A DNA stretch of 64,000 bases from positions 62,001 to 126,000 of the forward strand of contig CAVZRJ010000008.1 of the NCBI GenBank assembly GCA_963777665.1, written 5' to 3'. The notes beneath the pieces are model-generated. The model was not told the DNA's origin, did no database searches, and saw only the letters and a list, made by a program, of their open reading frames with translations. This DNA comes from Bog-756 sp963777665 (GTDB lineage: Bacteria > Actinomycetota > Acidimicrobiia > Acidimicrobiales > RAAP-2). Within the stretch, counting starts at the first letter, position 1. The number at the start of each line of letters is the position of its first letter. Of the stretch, positions 1 to 8,511 are shown one piece after another. The position numbers and the translations under genes were made by a program.

Positions 1-129
1 GCGCGGATCACCGCTGTGGCAGGGGCTGCCCAGGCGTTGAGCGAGGCGACAGTATGACCACACATGCATCGGTGTCCGTGCAGCGCTCACGCTCGGAGAG
101 GACCGCCCACTTCTTCGGCGCCTGCGGGT

Positions 130-1112
130 TCACCGGCGCTTCGGAATCCCACCGCGAAGGACGTCATCAACGCTGCTGAACGCATGGGCAGCGAGCCACA
201 GGCGCAGTAGGTGCCGCCGAAGGTTTGGGTCGGCGTAGTCGTCGAACCCCTCACGGGAATGCAGGATTTTCGCATTCGAGATCAACTGGATGTCGGCCGG
301 TTCGAACTCCATCTCCAGGTAGAACGCGGGGTCGTTGGCGGTTCCCTCGATGATGTCGAGTGCCTCCAGCTGCACCTTGCTGAGCCGGGGAGCCTGAAGG
401 TGGCGCTGTGAGTCTCGGATGTACCATCCGATGAAAAACATCCGAGGCATGTCGTCCACGTCGTTGAACACCGGGAGCATGAAGTACGGATCCTCCCCGG
501 GCGACTCTTCGTTGTTGCGGTCCCAGGGGAGCGGCTCGTACAGCATCTCGGTCAGGTCCGGCCGGCGGTGGAGGATTTCGTTGTAGACCGCGTATGAGCT
601 GGAGATCCGACTCTCGCCGCCCGCCTGGGCCTTCGTCAGGCACAGGAGTCCGACGACGTCGGCCCCGTCGGTGTGGAAGTCCTGGCGCTGATTCGTCCGG
701 TAGAAGCGGACGCTCGGGTCGGTGCGGGCCGCCCCCTGTCACGGACGTGGCCGAGCAACGTTGCGTCGGCACCCTGACCCACCGGGGTGCCCAGTTGGAG
801 CCCAAGGCCGACGTAGGCCAATTCAGTGGCCTCAGGAGTGAGCAGGTCGACCGGGAATCCGCGTATGAGCACGAACCCCTGGCCGCGATCGATCGCCTCG
901 ACCCACCGGGCGACCTGCGGCTGGAGGTCTGGTAGGTCGAAGTCCCCGGGCTCGAGTGTGGACACCGTCCTCCCCGCGGCCAGTGCTCGCCGTGCAGCCC
1001 CGGCCAGTGCTGCCCGCTCTGCGTCGGTGAGTGCATGACGCCACCGGGAAGCGTCGGTCACGTCGGCCGCCGTCCACACCGCGCTCGATCGGATCGGCTG
1101 CCGGCCGGTCAC
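130..1112 (-). CDS. TauD/TfdA-family Fe(II)/2-oxoglutarate dioxygenase, one frameshift
   Basis: Probable non-heme iron, 2-oxoglutarate-dependent dioxygenase of the TauD/TfdA/gamma-butyrobetaine hydroxylase type; substrate unknown. The N-terminal part (about 1112 down to 735) and C-terminal part (about 735 down to 130) are in different frames. Joined, they give about 326 residues, normal for the family. After the break the sequence reads YRTNQRQDFHTDGAD, with the iron-binding His-x-Asp pair. The distal His is in ILHSREGF and the 2-oxoglutarate Arg is in LRRHLLRLWL. The shift lies at a run of five C at 732-736, so it may be a sequencing error rather than a true mutation. The start is GTG at 1112, preceded by a strong GAGGAGG ribosome site. 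The nearest neighbour is the arsenic locus, with no evident functional link. Confidence 0.75.
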
Positions 1113-1176
1113 GACATCCTCCTCGGGCTCGGGCCGACGACGTGGCGGTCGGTGTTCGGATCGGTCGTCGTCTCGG

Positions 1177-2571
1177 TCAGTCCCTGGTCTCGCGGACCCA
1201 CGACTGGGCCCCTGCCTGGACGGCGTCCCAGGGGCTCCCGAGAGGCGGGGAATAGGACAGGTCGAGGTCGCTCATGGCCTCGACCGTCATCTCGTTGAAA
1301 ATGGCGGCTGCCGCGATGTCGATCCGCTTGGCCACTTCGGCGTGACGGTGGCCGAAGAGCTGGACGCCGAGGAGTCGACCGGTGGCCCGGTCACCCGTGT
1401 AACGCATGCGGATCCGGTGACTGCCCGGGTAGTACGCCTTGTGGTCGTCGGCCTCGGATTCGACGGTCACCGGGTCAAACCCGGCCGCCAGTGCCTCGTG
1501 ATCCCGGACCCCTGTGCGAGAGGCGACCATGTCAAAGATCTTCACGACCTGGGTACCCAGACTGCCTGCGTACTCTCGGCGTCCCCCGATGGCGTTCTCG
1601 CCGGCCACCCGGCCCTGCTTGTGGGCGGTGGTCCCGAGTGGCAGGTACGTGAGGCCCAGCAGTCGGTGGTGGGTGACCACGCAGTCCCCGGCGGCGAACA
1701 CGTCGTCGAGGTTGGTTCGCATCTCCGGGTCGACGTTGATGGCCCCGCCGATACCCAGCTCCGCACCGGCCGAGACCGCGAGCTCGGTGTCGGGGTGCAC
1801 ACCCACCACCACCAGCACCAGATCGGCGAACGTCGTCTGCGCAGCCCCCGTCCTGTCGACGGATTCCACCTGCAGCCGTCCGGGCGAGCCAGCCGGGGCC
1901 ATGGTCACTTGCGTCACCGTGGTCGAGGTCCGAACGTCGATCGCGTGGGACGTGAGGGTCTCGTGCACCAGGGCGCCCAGACTGGGGTCGACGGTGGGGA
2001 GCACCTCGGGGAGCTGTTCGAACTGGGTGACGGCGAGGCCGCGGGCCTGGAGGCCCTCGGCCATCTCGAGGCCGATGTAGCCCGCCCCGACGATCACCGC
2101 GCTGGCGGGAGCGGTCTCCTCGAGGGTCCGCATCAGGGCGAAGGTGTCACCCATCGAGTGGAGCAGGTGCACTCCGTCCTCAACGCCGAGCGCACCATCG
2201 CCCATCAGCCCGTCGATCGGCGGCCGGGTGGAGACCGCCCCGGTTCCCACCACCAGTTGGTCGTAGGCGACCACCTCCTCCCCGCCCGATTCGTCGACGA
2301 CCGTGAGCTTGTGACCAGGCACGTCGATCGACGTCGCGAGGGTGTTGAGCCTGACCTGCATCCCAGTGGCCGCGAGGTCATCCAGCGTGCGGTGGGCCAG
2401 GTTGCGCCAGTGGGTCACCTCGCCCGACACGTAGTAGGGGATGCCACAGATCGAGAAGTTTGGATAGGCGTCGGCCACCACGACGGTGACCTCGGTGGTC
2501 GGATCGAGCTCCCGGGCCCGCAGGGCGGCACTGATGCCGGCATCACTTCCGCCGATGGCTACGAGGTGCAT
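1177..2571 (-). CDS. FAD-dependent pyridine nucleotide-disulfide oxidoreductase (CoA-disulfide reductase/NADH oxidase type)
   Basis: Flavoprotein of 464 residues. The N-terminal FAD-binding segment reads IGGSDAGISAALRARE, and FSICGIPYYVSG carries a redox-active Cys at residue 42, the position used by single-cysteine NADH oxidases/peroxidases and CoA-disulfide reductases. A second nucleotide-binding motif, VIVGAGYIGLEMAEGL, lies near residue 160, followed by the usual C-terminal dimerisation domain. GGAAGG precedes the ATG. It is the last gene of a three-gene minus-strand unit behind an ArsI-like lyase and an aquaporin, divergent from arsR. By context I infer a role in arsenic or thiol redox handling; the family alone does not fix the substrate. 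Generic NADH oxidase is the alternative. Confidence 0.82.
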   Translation of the reverse strand: MHLVAIGGSDAGISAALRARELDPTTEVTVVVADAYPNFSICGIPYYVSGEVTHWRNLAHRTLDDLAATGMQVRLNTLATSIDVPGHKLTVVDESGGEEVVAYDQLVVGTGAVSTRPPIDGLMGDGALGVEDGVHLLHSMGDTFALMRTLEETAPASAVIVGAGYIGLEMAEGLQARGLAVTQFEQLPEVLPTVDPSLGALVHETLTSHAIDVRTSTTVTQVTMAPAGSPGRLQVESVDRTGAAQTTFADLVLVVVGVHPDTELAVSAGAELGIGGAINVDPEMRTNLDDVFAAGDCVVTHHRLLGLTYLPLGTTAHKQGRVAGENAIGGRREYAGSLGTQVVKIFDMVASRTGVRDHEALAAGFDPVTVESEADDHKAYYPGSHRIRMRYTGDRATGRLLGVQLFGHRHAEVAKRIDIAAAAIFNEMTVEAMSDLDLSYSPPLGSPWDAVQAGAQSWVRETRD

Positions 2572-2619
2572 GGAGGATCCTTCCGGGCGGTGTCGGTGTG
2601 TGGAGTCAGCTGCATCGGG

Positions 2620-3354
2620 TCACCGGGTCTCGAGGTCGGACTCGGCCCGCAGGTGGGGCTCGATGATGTCGGCCGCTTCGGACTTCGTGATGCCGGGGTA
2701 GAGACCTCGCAGCAACCCGAAAGCCAGCAGACCGCCAACGATCTGGGCAGAGATGAAGCTCGGGACCGACGACGGGGCGATCCCGGCAAAGGTGTTGGAG
2801 AACATGCGCCCGACGGTGATCGCCGGGTTCGCAAAGCTTGTGGAGCTGGTGAAGAAGTAAGCCGCCCCGATGTAGGCCCCGACGGCGGCTGGGGCCACGT
2901 GGGACCGTCCGGAACGGGCCAGGGCGAAGATCACCAGGATCAGGCCGATGGTGGCCACCACCTCGGACACCCAGTGCGGGCCCGACGCCCGGTGTTTGGT
3001 GGAGATCGAAATCGCCGCCTCGGAGAACATCACGTTGGCCAGAACGGCCCCGCCGATGCACCCCAGTGTTTGAAATGGCAGGTAGGCGGCCGCGTCCCGC
3101 CACTTGAGCCCGCCGAACGCGGCGTCGACAAATGACACCACCGGATTGAAATGCGCACCCGAGATCGGTCCGAACATCAAGATGATGGCGAACAGCCCGG
3201 CTGCTGTGGCCGCCGCGTTCTCGAGCAGCTGGAGCCCGACATTGCCCGGAGAGAGGGTCTGGGCCGCGATCCCCGAGCCGATGACGATGGCGGCCAGGAG
3301 ACCGCTGCCCAGAAACTCGGCCAGCAGCCGTCTCCACAAGATGGTGTCGCGCAC
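2620..3354 (-). CDS. aquaporin/glycerol-facilitator family channel (AqpS-like, arsenic locus)
   Basis: Integral membrane channel of the MIP family, 244 residues. The two pore half-helices are visible as HFNPVVS and FANPAIT (the paired NPx boxes), separated by about 110 residues, with six hydrophobic segments around them. Start chosen at GTG 3354 (protein begins VRDTILWRRLLAEFLG) because GGGGGA sits 8 bases upstream; upstream codons in this frame are inside the arsI-like gene and not protein-like. The context, between an ArsI-like lyase and a flavoprotein and divergent from ArsR, matches aquaglyceroporins (AqpS) that pass arsenite or methylated arsenicals. Transport direction and substrate are inferred from context only. 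Confidence 0.85.
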   Translation of the reverse strand: MRDTILWRRLLAEFLGSGLLAAIVIGSGIAAQTLSPGNVGLQLLENAAATAAGLFAIILMFGPISGAHFNPVVSFVDAAFGGLKWRDAAAYLPFQTLGCIGGAVLANVMFSEAAISISTKHRASGPHWVSEVVATIGLILVIFALARSGRSHVAPAAVGAYIGAAYFFTSSTSFANPAITVGRMFSNTFAGIAPSSVPSFISAQIVGGLLAFGLLRGLYPGITKSEAADIIEPHLRAESDLETR

Positions 3355-3404
3355 GATTGTGTCCCCCACCCTTCCGTTGCTCCTTACGCTGCCGGTTCGG
3401 TCAG

Positions 3405-3890
3405 TCAGCAGCAGGACCGGGACGCGGACGAGTGCGGACCCGACCCCGGGGCGCCAGCGACGGCCGCGGGAATGCAGCACGCGCCGTCGCCGGCGATGCC
3501 GGTCTCTGCCGGGGCATCGGCAAGCACCGCGTAGACCTCCCACGGCGCGCCGTCCGGGTCGCTCACCCATACCTTGTCCTGGACGGCGAAGCAACAGGTC
3601 GTCTGCTCCTCGACCTCGGTGGCCAGGCCCTCCTCGCTGAGCCGTCCGGTGGCGGTCGCCACTTCGTCAGTGGTAGCCACTTCGACGCCGAGGTGATTGA
3701 GAGCACCGGCGATCCCGTGGCCGCGGGCGTCCTCGGTCTCCATCAGGACCAGCTTGAGGGGGGGATCTGCGATGGCGAAGTTGGCGTAGCCGGGCCGGCG
3801 CTTGGCCGGTTCGGCGCCGAAGAGCCTCGAGTAGAAGGCGACCGCCTCCTCGAGGTCGGAGACGTTGAGGGCGAGCTGAACTCTGGACAT
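3405..3890 (-). CDS. arsI: ArsI/CadI-type glyoxalase-fold lyase (C-As bond lyase-like)
   Basis: Vicinal-oxygen-chelate (glyoxalase/bleomycin-resistance) fold protein of 161 residues. It begins MSRVQLALNVSDLEEAVAFYSRLFGAEPAKRRPGYANFAI, the typical start of ArsI and CadI. The motif EEQTTCCFAVQDKVWVSDPDG contains the adjacent Cys pair used by ArsI to hold trivalent organoarsenicals, with metal ligands expected at NHLG and at the Glu in WEVY. ArsI cleaves the carbon-arsenic bond of methylarsenite. Start at ATG 3890, with CGGAGGT 8 bases upstream, rather than an earlier ATG in the promoter region. First gene of the minus-strand ars unit; the gene ends before the aquaporin start. CadI (cadmium-induced protein) is the alternative name. 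Confidence 0.85.
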   Translation of the reverse strand: MSRVQLALNVSDLEEAVAFYSRLFGAEPAKRRPGYANFAIADPPLKLVLMETEDARGHGIAGALNHLGVEVATTDEVATATGRLSEEGLATEVEEQTTCCFAVQDKVWVSDPDGAPWEVYAVLADAPAETGIAGDGACCIPAAVAGAPGSGPHSSASRSCC

Positions 3891-3908
3891 GGCCGGGACC
3901 TCCGATAG

Positions 3909-3951
3909 AATCGATACCATTCGATGCATTGAGTATGGATAATACATCGAT
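3909..3951. promoter_or_regulatory. probable ArsR operator between arsI and arsR
   Basis: The 82-base gap between divergent arsI and arsR is unusually AT-rich for this window. It holds an imperfect dyad, TCGATGCAT (3921-3929) and ATACATCGA (3942-3950), 8 of 9 pairs matching, plus two further ATCGAT copies at 3910-3915 and 3946-3951. ArsR/SmtB repressors bind AT-rich dyads in such gaps. Assignment as the ArsR site is inferred from position. Confidence 0.5.
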
Positions 3952-3972
3952 GATTGTCAATGGGAGATCGCC

Positions 3973-4323
3973 ATGAGCACCACAGTCACCCCGGTCGCCG
4001 TCACCGACTCCGCTCCGTGCTGTGCCTCTGTGCTGACAGCGCCGCTCGACGCCGCCGATGCTGCAGCGCTCTCCCACGGGTTCAGTGCGCTGGCCGATCC
4101 GGTCCGCCTGAGGGTCCTGAGCATCCTTGCGTCCTCGCCCGAAGGCGAGGTCTGCGTCTGCGAGTTCGTCGGTCCCCTCGGCAAGAGCCAGCCGACGGTC
4201 TCCCACCACTTGAAGATCTTGAGCGAGGCGGGACTCGTTCAGGGCGATCGCCGCGGCAAGTGGGTCTGGTACTCGCTCAACCGGGAGCGCCTCTCCGAGC
4301 TCCGGGCAGCCATCGACTCATAG
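3973..4323 (+). CDS. arsR: ArsR-family arsenic-responsive repressor
   Basis: Winged-helix metalloregulator of the ArsR/SmtB family, 116 residues. The DNA-recognition helix lies in KSQPTVSHHLKILSEAGLV and the wing in RRGKWVWYSLN. It has Cys16-Cys17 near the N-terminus and Cys61-x-Cys63 in EVCVCEF. The last resembles the classic ELCVCDL arsenite site, while a CC pair at 15/16 is the hallmark of the Corynebacterium glutamicum-type site, so both elements occur together. A GGGAG ribosome site precedes ATG 3973. It is divergent from arsI-aqpS-flavoprotein and probably represses both directions through the shared gap. Arsenite or methylarsenite is the expected inducer. Confidence 0.9.
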   Translation: MSTTVTPVAVTDSAPCCASVLTAPLDAADAAALSHGFSALADPVRLRVLSILASSPEGEVCVCEFVGPLGKSQPTVSHHLKILSEAGLVQGDRRGKWVWYSLNRERLSELRAAIDS

Positions 4324-4395
4324 GCAGATGCGCACCCGTCCTCTGACGAGCAATGGCGCTCACCATGAAGGACGTGTAGCTCGGAGCTTGTCTGA

Positions 4396-4620
4396 TCAGG
4401 ACGCCACCGCTCGGTGGGGTGCCCAGTTGGTCAGGCCGCTCAGGTCGGGAGCGATCTCGAACTCGGCCAGCAAGTCAAGCACCCGCAGACCGATCTGGTC
4501 ACGAATGGCGCGCACCTCCTCGAGCGTTCTGCCTGCCGGATCTTCCACGTCCCAGTCCTCGTACTTCTTCCCCGGGTACAAGGGACACGCGTCCCCGCAG
4601 CCCATCGTCACCACGACATC
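4396..4620 (-). pseudogene. arsenate reductase (low-MW phosphatase type), C-terminal fragment only
   Basis: The open frame encodes the last ~75 residues of a thioredoxin-type arsenate reductase: DVVVTMGCGDACPLYPGKKY is the characteristic C-terminal signature, followed by EDWDVEDPAGRTLEEVRAIRDQIG. The N-terminal P-loop with the CX5R catalytic site is missing: upstream of about 4620 the sequence abruptly becomes the 3' part of another gene in the opposite direction. It is therefore a remnant, not a working reductase. It lies tail-to-tail with arsR, suggesting the locus once carried arsC. Coordinates give the homologous part; the nominal GTG at 4614 is not a real start. Confidence 0.75.
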
Positions 4621-4628
4621 TCTCCGAG

Positions 4629-4808
4629 GATGACCTGGTGATCAGCGTGTGCGATCGGGCCCACGACGCTCTTGGCGAGCGAGAAGGCATTCGCGAGCTC
4701 CATTGGTCTGTGCCAGACCCGGCAAGGACGAACACTGCGGCCACATTCGATCAGGCGGCTGACGTGCTCACCGATCGCATCGCCTCTCTTGCGCCAGCAT
4801 CACCCTGA
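4629..4808 (+). pseudogene. low-molecular-weight phosphatase/ArsC-like protein, C-terminal fragment only
   Basis: From about 4629 the plus strand reads DDLVISVCDRAHDALGEREG, then LHWSVPDPARTNTAATFDQAADVLTDRIASLAP and a stop. This is the typical end of actinobacterial LMW-phosphatase-like arsenate reductases (often fused to an ArsR domain). The N-terminal catalytic CX5R region is absent because the sequence turns into the opposite-strand arsC fragment within about 10 bases. Both fragments break at the same homologous strand (D-V-V-V-T and D-L-V-I-S), so the junction looks like an inversion or recombination between two arsC relatives. Confidence 0.65.
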
Positions 4809-4975
4809 TCTGACTCGGCATCCGCCCGTCACACGCCGAACGGGTCCCCGTCGGGACGGTCAGAGGAGCATCCTGAACGATTTGAGGGGCCGAAACAGCC
4901 ATTGTCAAGCTAGGTGACAGGACTGCCGATGCTCTGAGCAGGCAAGAACGGACTCCCACACGAAGCGACGACCCC

Positions 4976-7360
4976 ATGGCCAACCGCACCGAAGTCGGAA
5001 CCGCACCCCAGTCGGTCGCTCCGACGGAGGAGAAAGCCGGCCGCGCGCGAGCTGTCGTCAAGGTCGCGACGAGCCCGGTCTACTTTGCGTACCTCTTCGG
5101 TCCAGCGGCATTCGTGGCGATTCTCGTGCTGATGCACTTCGGGTACGTCGTCCACGAGCCGGCCTGGCTATGGGCGCTCGTGTTCGTCGCGGTGCCTCTA
5201 GCCAACCTGACGGTCGATCGCCTCTACGCGTGGCACCCGCAACGATGGGCGCTCCACCTGCGCATCGGAGTCCAGGCTGCTGCGGTGACGGTCGTCATCT
5301 ACCTGAGTGGATGGGGTCCGGTTCTCTGGGGTGCCTTCGCCTTCCTGGCACTCGAGAACGTCACCCAACAGGGCTCACGGGTGTGGCGGACGACGGCGTT
5401 CTGGAGCCTGAGCGGGATCCTGGTTGGGCAGCTCTGCATCTGGCAGGGATGGATGCCGTCGGTGCTCTCCCTGGCCCGGGGGACCGGTGTGGCGATCATG
5501 GGTGGGTTCGTCATGATCTTCGTGATCCGGATGGCCGGCGCTGTCATGGAGCAGAAGGAGAACGCGATCAAGGGGATGGAGGTCGCCCTGGAGGGGAAGG
5601 AGGCGGCGCAGGCGACGCTGCGCTTGAGCGAGGACCGCTTCCGGTCGCTGATCCAGAACTCCTCCGACGTGACCATGGTGATCGACGCGTCGATCACCTT
5701 CCGCTACGTCTCACCCGGAGTGACCGATCTGTTGGGCTTCGAGCCGGAGGAGCTCGTGGGCCGGCGTGCCACCGACCTCGCACACCCCGACGACGGACCT
5801 CGCTTGCACGAGGGGCTCGGAGCGCAACTGGAGGCGGCTGCCCGGAGCGACGTCATCCAGCTCCGGTTGCAGCGGAAGGACGGGAGTTGGTGCGACGTCG
5901 AGGCGGTGGTGTCCAACCAACTGGACCGTCCCTCCATCGCCGGGTACGTCGCCAATGTCCGCGACATCACCGAGCGCAAGCGATTCGAAGCGCTCTTGGC
6001 ACATCGGGCGCTGCACGATCCCCTGACCGGTCTCGCCAATCGACAACTGATACTCGACCGGGCCGATCAGATGCTGACCCGTGCCCGACGGACGGGCGAG
6101 CCGGTCGCCGCCTATTTCATCGATCTCGACAACTTCAAGGACGCCAACGATTCACTGGGACACGAGGCAGGAGACCTTCTGCTCAAAGCGGTGTCGGGGC
6201 GATTGGTCGGCCTGCTCAGGGCCAGCGACAGCGTGGGACGTCTCGGAGGGGACGAGTTCGTCATCCTGGCAGAAGGCATGTCCCTGGCGGCCGGTCCGCA
6301 GCTGGTGGCCGGGCGGATTCGAGAGGCGCTCCGCGAGCCGTTTCGCGTCGAGGGGTTCGAGGGGGTCCCGATCACCGTTACCGCAAGCGTCGGCATCGCG
6401 GTGGGTGATCGAAGCGCGGCTCAGGACCTGCTGCGCGACGCGGACATTGCTCTCTACCGGTGCAAGGCCGAAGGCCGGGACCGATCCGTCCTCTTCGAGC
6501 CGGCGATGCAGTCCGCAGCCGCGGATCGGCTCGAGCTCAGGACCGACTTGGACGTGGCGTTGCAGAACGACGAATTCTTCCTGCTCTACCAGCCGATCTT
6601 CGACCTCGAGAACTTTCGCATCCGGGGCATGGAGGCCCTCCTGCGCTGGAAGCACCCCACCAAGGGAATCATCATGCCCGACACGTTCATCGCGGTGCTG
6701 GAAGAAAGTCGAAAGATCGTCGACGTCGGGCGCTGGGTCCTTGCCCAGGCGTGCCGTCAAGCGGCCATCTGGCACGCGCAGGGGTATCAGACGACGGTGT
6801 CGGTCAACGTGTCCATGCGGCATCTGGAAGCGGACCAGCTGATCGAGGACGTGCGTGACGCGCTGGTACTCAACGCCTTCGATCCGAGCTCGCTCACCAT
6901 CGAGGTGACCGAATCCACCCTGATGAAAGATGCCAATGCCACCGTCACTCGTCTCAAGCGGCTCAAGGAGCTTGGAGTCGTGATCGCCATCGATGACTTC
7001 GGAACCGGCTACTCATCGCTCGCCTATCTCCGGCAGTTCCCCGTCGACGTGATCAAGATCGATCGGTCGTTCGTGTCGGAGATGGACGGCTCCGCTGAAG
7101 CAGCGGCATTGATCCACGCGCTCGTGGAGCTCGGACGCACGCTGGGGCTCGTGACGTTGGCGGAGGGGATCGAAGAGGACGCCCAGCTCGACGCACTGCG
7201 GGAGATGCAATGCGGCCTGGGCCAGGGGTACATCTTCTCCCCTCCGGTCGCGCCCGCCGACGCCGAGGCGCTCCTGTCCCGAGCGTCCGTCGAGGAGTGC
7301 TCCGCGCCGCCGACCCTGGTCCGGATTCCGTCGACGAGCCATCCCGAACCACACGGGTAG
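4976..7360 (+). CDS. membrane PAS-GGDEF-EAL cyclic-di-GMP signalling protein
   Basis: Bifunctional cyclic-di-GMP protein of 794 residues. About residues 28-175 form five hydrophobic helices (a MASE-like sensor region). A short linker is followed by a PAS domain (about 215-330, starting SEDRFRSLIQNSSD). The GGDEF domain (about 345-500) has an intact GGDEF motif at 424-428 and an RASD inhibitory I-site five residues before it. The EAL domain (about 515-770) has an intact EAL at 553-555 and DDFGTGYSSL plus IKIDRSFV. Both activities could therefore be real: diguanylate cyclase and phosphodiesterase. No ribosome site is obvious before the ATG. It stands alone, so its input signal is unknown. Confidence 0.93.
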   Translation: MANRTEVGTAPQSVAPTEEKAGRARAVVKVATSPVYFAYLFGPAAFVAILVLMHFGYVVHEPAWLWALVFVAVPLANLTVDRLYAWHPQRWALHLRIGVQAAAVTVVIYLSGWGPVLWGAFAFLALENVTQQGSRVWRTTAFWSLSGILVGQLCIWQGWMPSVLSLARGTGVAIMGGFVMIFVIRMAGAVMEQKENAIKGMEVALEGKEAAQATLRLSEDRFRSLIQNSSDVTMVIDASITFRYVSPGVTDLLGFEPEELVGRRATDLAHPDDGPRLHEGLGAQLEAAARSDVIQLRLQRKDGSWCDVEAVVSNQLDRPSIAGYVANVRDITERKRFEALLAHRALHDPLTGLANRQLILDRADQMLTRARRTGEPVAAYFIDLDNFKDANDSLGHEAGDLLLKAVSGRLVGLLRASDSVGRLGGDEFVILAEGMSLAAGPQLVAGRIREALREPFRVEGFEGVPITVTASVGIAVGDRSAAQDLLRDADIALYRCKAEGRDRSVLFEPAMQSAAADRLELRTDLDVALQNDEFFLLYQPIFDLENFRIRGMEALLRWKHPTKGIIMPDTFIAVLEESRKIVDVGRWVLAQACRQAAIWHAQGYQTTVSVNVSMRHLEADQLIEDVRDALVLNAFDPSSLTIEVTESTLMKDANATVTRLKRLKELGVVIAIDDFGTGYSSLAYLRQFPVDVIKIDRSFVSEMDGSAEAAALIHALVELGRTLGLVTLAEGIEEDAQLDALREMQCGLGQGYIFSPPVAPADAEALLSRASVEECSAPPTLVRIPSTSHPEPHG

Positions 7361-7415
7361 GCGCTGCTGACCGTCGTGCGGTACGGAGTTCATCGCGCCG
7401 TGGTACAAGGGGCGG

Positions 7416-8066
7416 ATGTCCGATGACGATCGAGTGCGCGATGACGACCGAGTGAGCAACCATGGCGGCCCGGGCGTGCCCCGGACCGAGGAGTTCGACG
7501 CTCTGTACGAGCAGGGCACCCCACCCTGGGACATTGGGCGACCCCAACAGGCGTTTCTCCGCCTGGCGGACGCCGACGAGATCCGGGGCCGCGTGCTCGA
7601 TGTCGGGTGTGGCTCAGGCGAGCACGCTCTGATGGCTGCCGCCAGGGGACTCGAGGCGACCGGGATCGATGCGGCACCCGCCGCCATCCGACAAGCACGG
7701 GAGAAGGCGGCCCGTCGTTCGCTCACCGTCCGCTTCCAGGTCTGGGACGCCCTGGAGCTGCCATCGCTCGGGCAACGGTTCGACACGGTGCTCGACTGTG
7801 GGCTCTTCCATCTGTTCGAAGACGAGCAGCGCGTGCGCTTCGTCGACGGCTTGGGCGCGGTCGTCGTGCCCGGAGGCCGCTACCTCATGCTGTGCTTCAG
7901 CGAGCGGCAACCTGGCGACTGGGGGCCGAGGCGCGTGCGCAGAAAGGAGATCCACGACTGTTTCGATGCCGAATGGCGGGTCGACTCGATCGAGGAGGCG
8001 AGGCTCGAGATCACCTTGAGCCCGGAGGGCGTCCAGGCCTGGCTCGCTACGTGCACCCGGCGGTGA
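7416..8066 (+). CDS. class I SAM-dependent methyltransferase
   Basis: Cytosolic methyltransferase of 216 residues. Motif I is VLDVGCGSGEHALMAAARG (SAM-binding glycine loop), motif II ends in GIDAAPAAI, and FDTVLDCGLFHLF is the motif IV region. The N-terminal segment LYEQGTPPWDIGRPQQAF resembles thiopurine/tellurite-type small-molecule methyltransferases, where WD and P residues form the substrate lid. Substrate not determinable. ATG 7416 is preceded by AAGGGGCGG. It follows the GGDEF-EAL gene after 55 bases, but no shared function is evident. Confidence 0.85.
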   Translation: MSDDDRVRDDDRVSNHGGPGVPRTEEFDALYEQGTPPWDIGRPQQAFLRLADADEIRGRVLDVGCGSGEHALMAAARGLEATGIDAAPAAIRQAREKAARRSLTVRFQVWDALELPSLGQRFDTVLDCGLFHLFEDEQRVRFVDGLGAVVVPGGRYLMLCFSERQPGDWGPRRVRRKEIHDCFDAEWRVDSIEEARLEITLSPEGVQAWLATCTRR

Positions 8067-8116
8067 CCCCGCGGGCGCACGCGCGGCCCGACTCGACACC
8101 GGCACGATCTCGCAAC

Positions 8117-8386
8117 TTATCCGGCCGCAGGAAGACGACCGACCGAGCGAAGCCGCTCGTACTCGAGTGGAGCCTCGCGACGCAGGAATTCCGCCACCGC
8201 CCGGGCGCTCACCACCGGGATGGCGTTCGTGCTCTGATTCGGGTCGTCCACCCGGTGAACAGGACGGATCTGCTGTCCGAGGCCATCGGCGGGAGGAGCC
8301 GGCTCGACCAACAGGTCATCGAGACGCAAGGATCCCTCCACGCTTGGCACAACAGCGTCCGTCCACGGGTGATTCCCGACCGCCAA
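8117..8386 (-). CDS. hypothetical short protein, doubtful
   Basis: The 445 bases between the methyltransferase and the amidase hold no recognised gene. The best candidate is this 89-codon minus-strand frame from a TTG start. Its C-terminal half, PVVSARAVAEFLRREAPLEYERLRS, has the charged helical look of a small cytosolic protein, but there is no convincing ribosome site and no family that I recognise. It could be non-coding. Confidence 0.2.
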   Translation of the reverse strand: MAVGNHPWTDAVVPSVEGSLRLDDLLVEPAPPADGLGQQIRPVHRVDDPNQSTNAIPVVSARAVAEFLRREAPLEYERLRSVGRLPAAG

Positions 8387-8511
8387 GGCTCAGGGCCTCG
8401 GTCCGTGGACGCGTTCACCGTCCGGCCCGCGCCGAAGACGGGGGCGGCCTACCGTTTGTCCGCGGAGCAGTCCGATGGCCCGGCCGTCGGCTCGAGAACG
8501 GAGCGAACCAC

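Noticed and set aside
1..129. A gene end at the left edge
   Set aside because: No frame in the first 129 bases gives recognisable protein sequence or a clear stop context; too short to judge.
8167..8511. N-terminal extension of the amidase
   Set aside because: The extra ~115 codons are low-complexity Arg/Pro/Gly-rich and precede a good start (ATG 8512) with a ribosome site and the normal family N-terminus.
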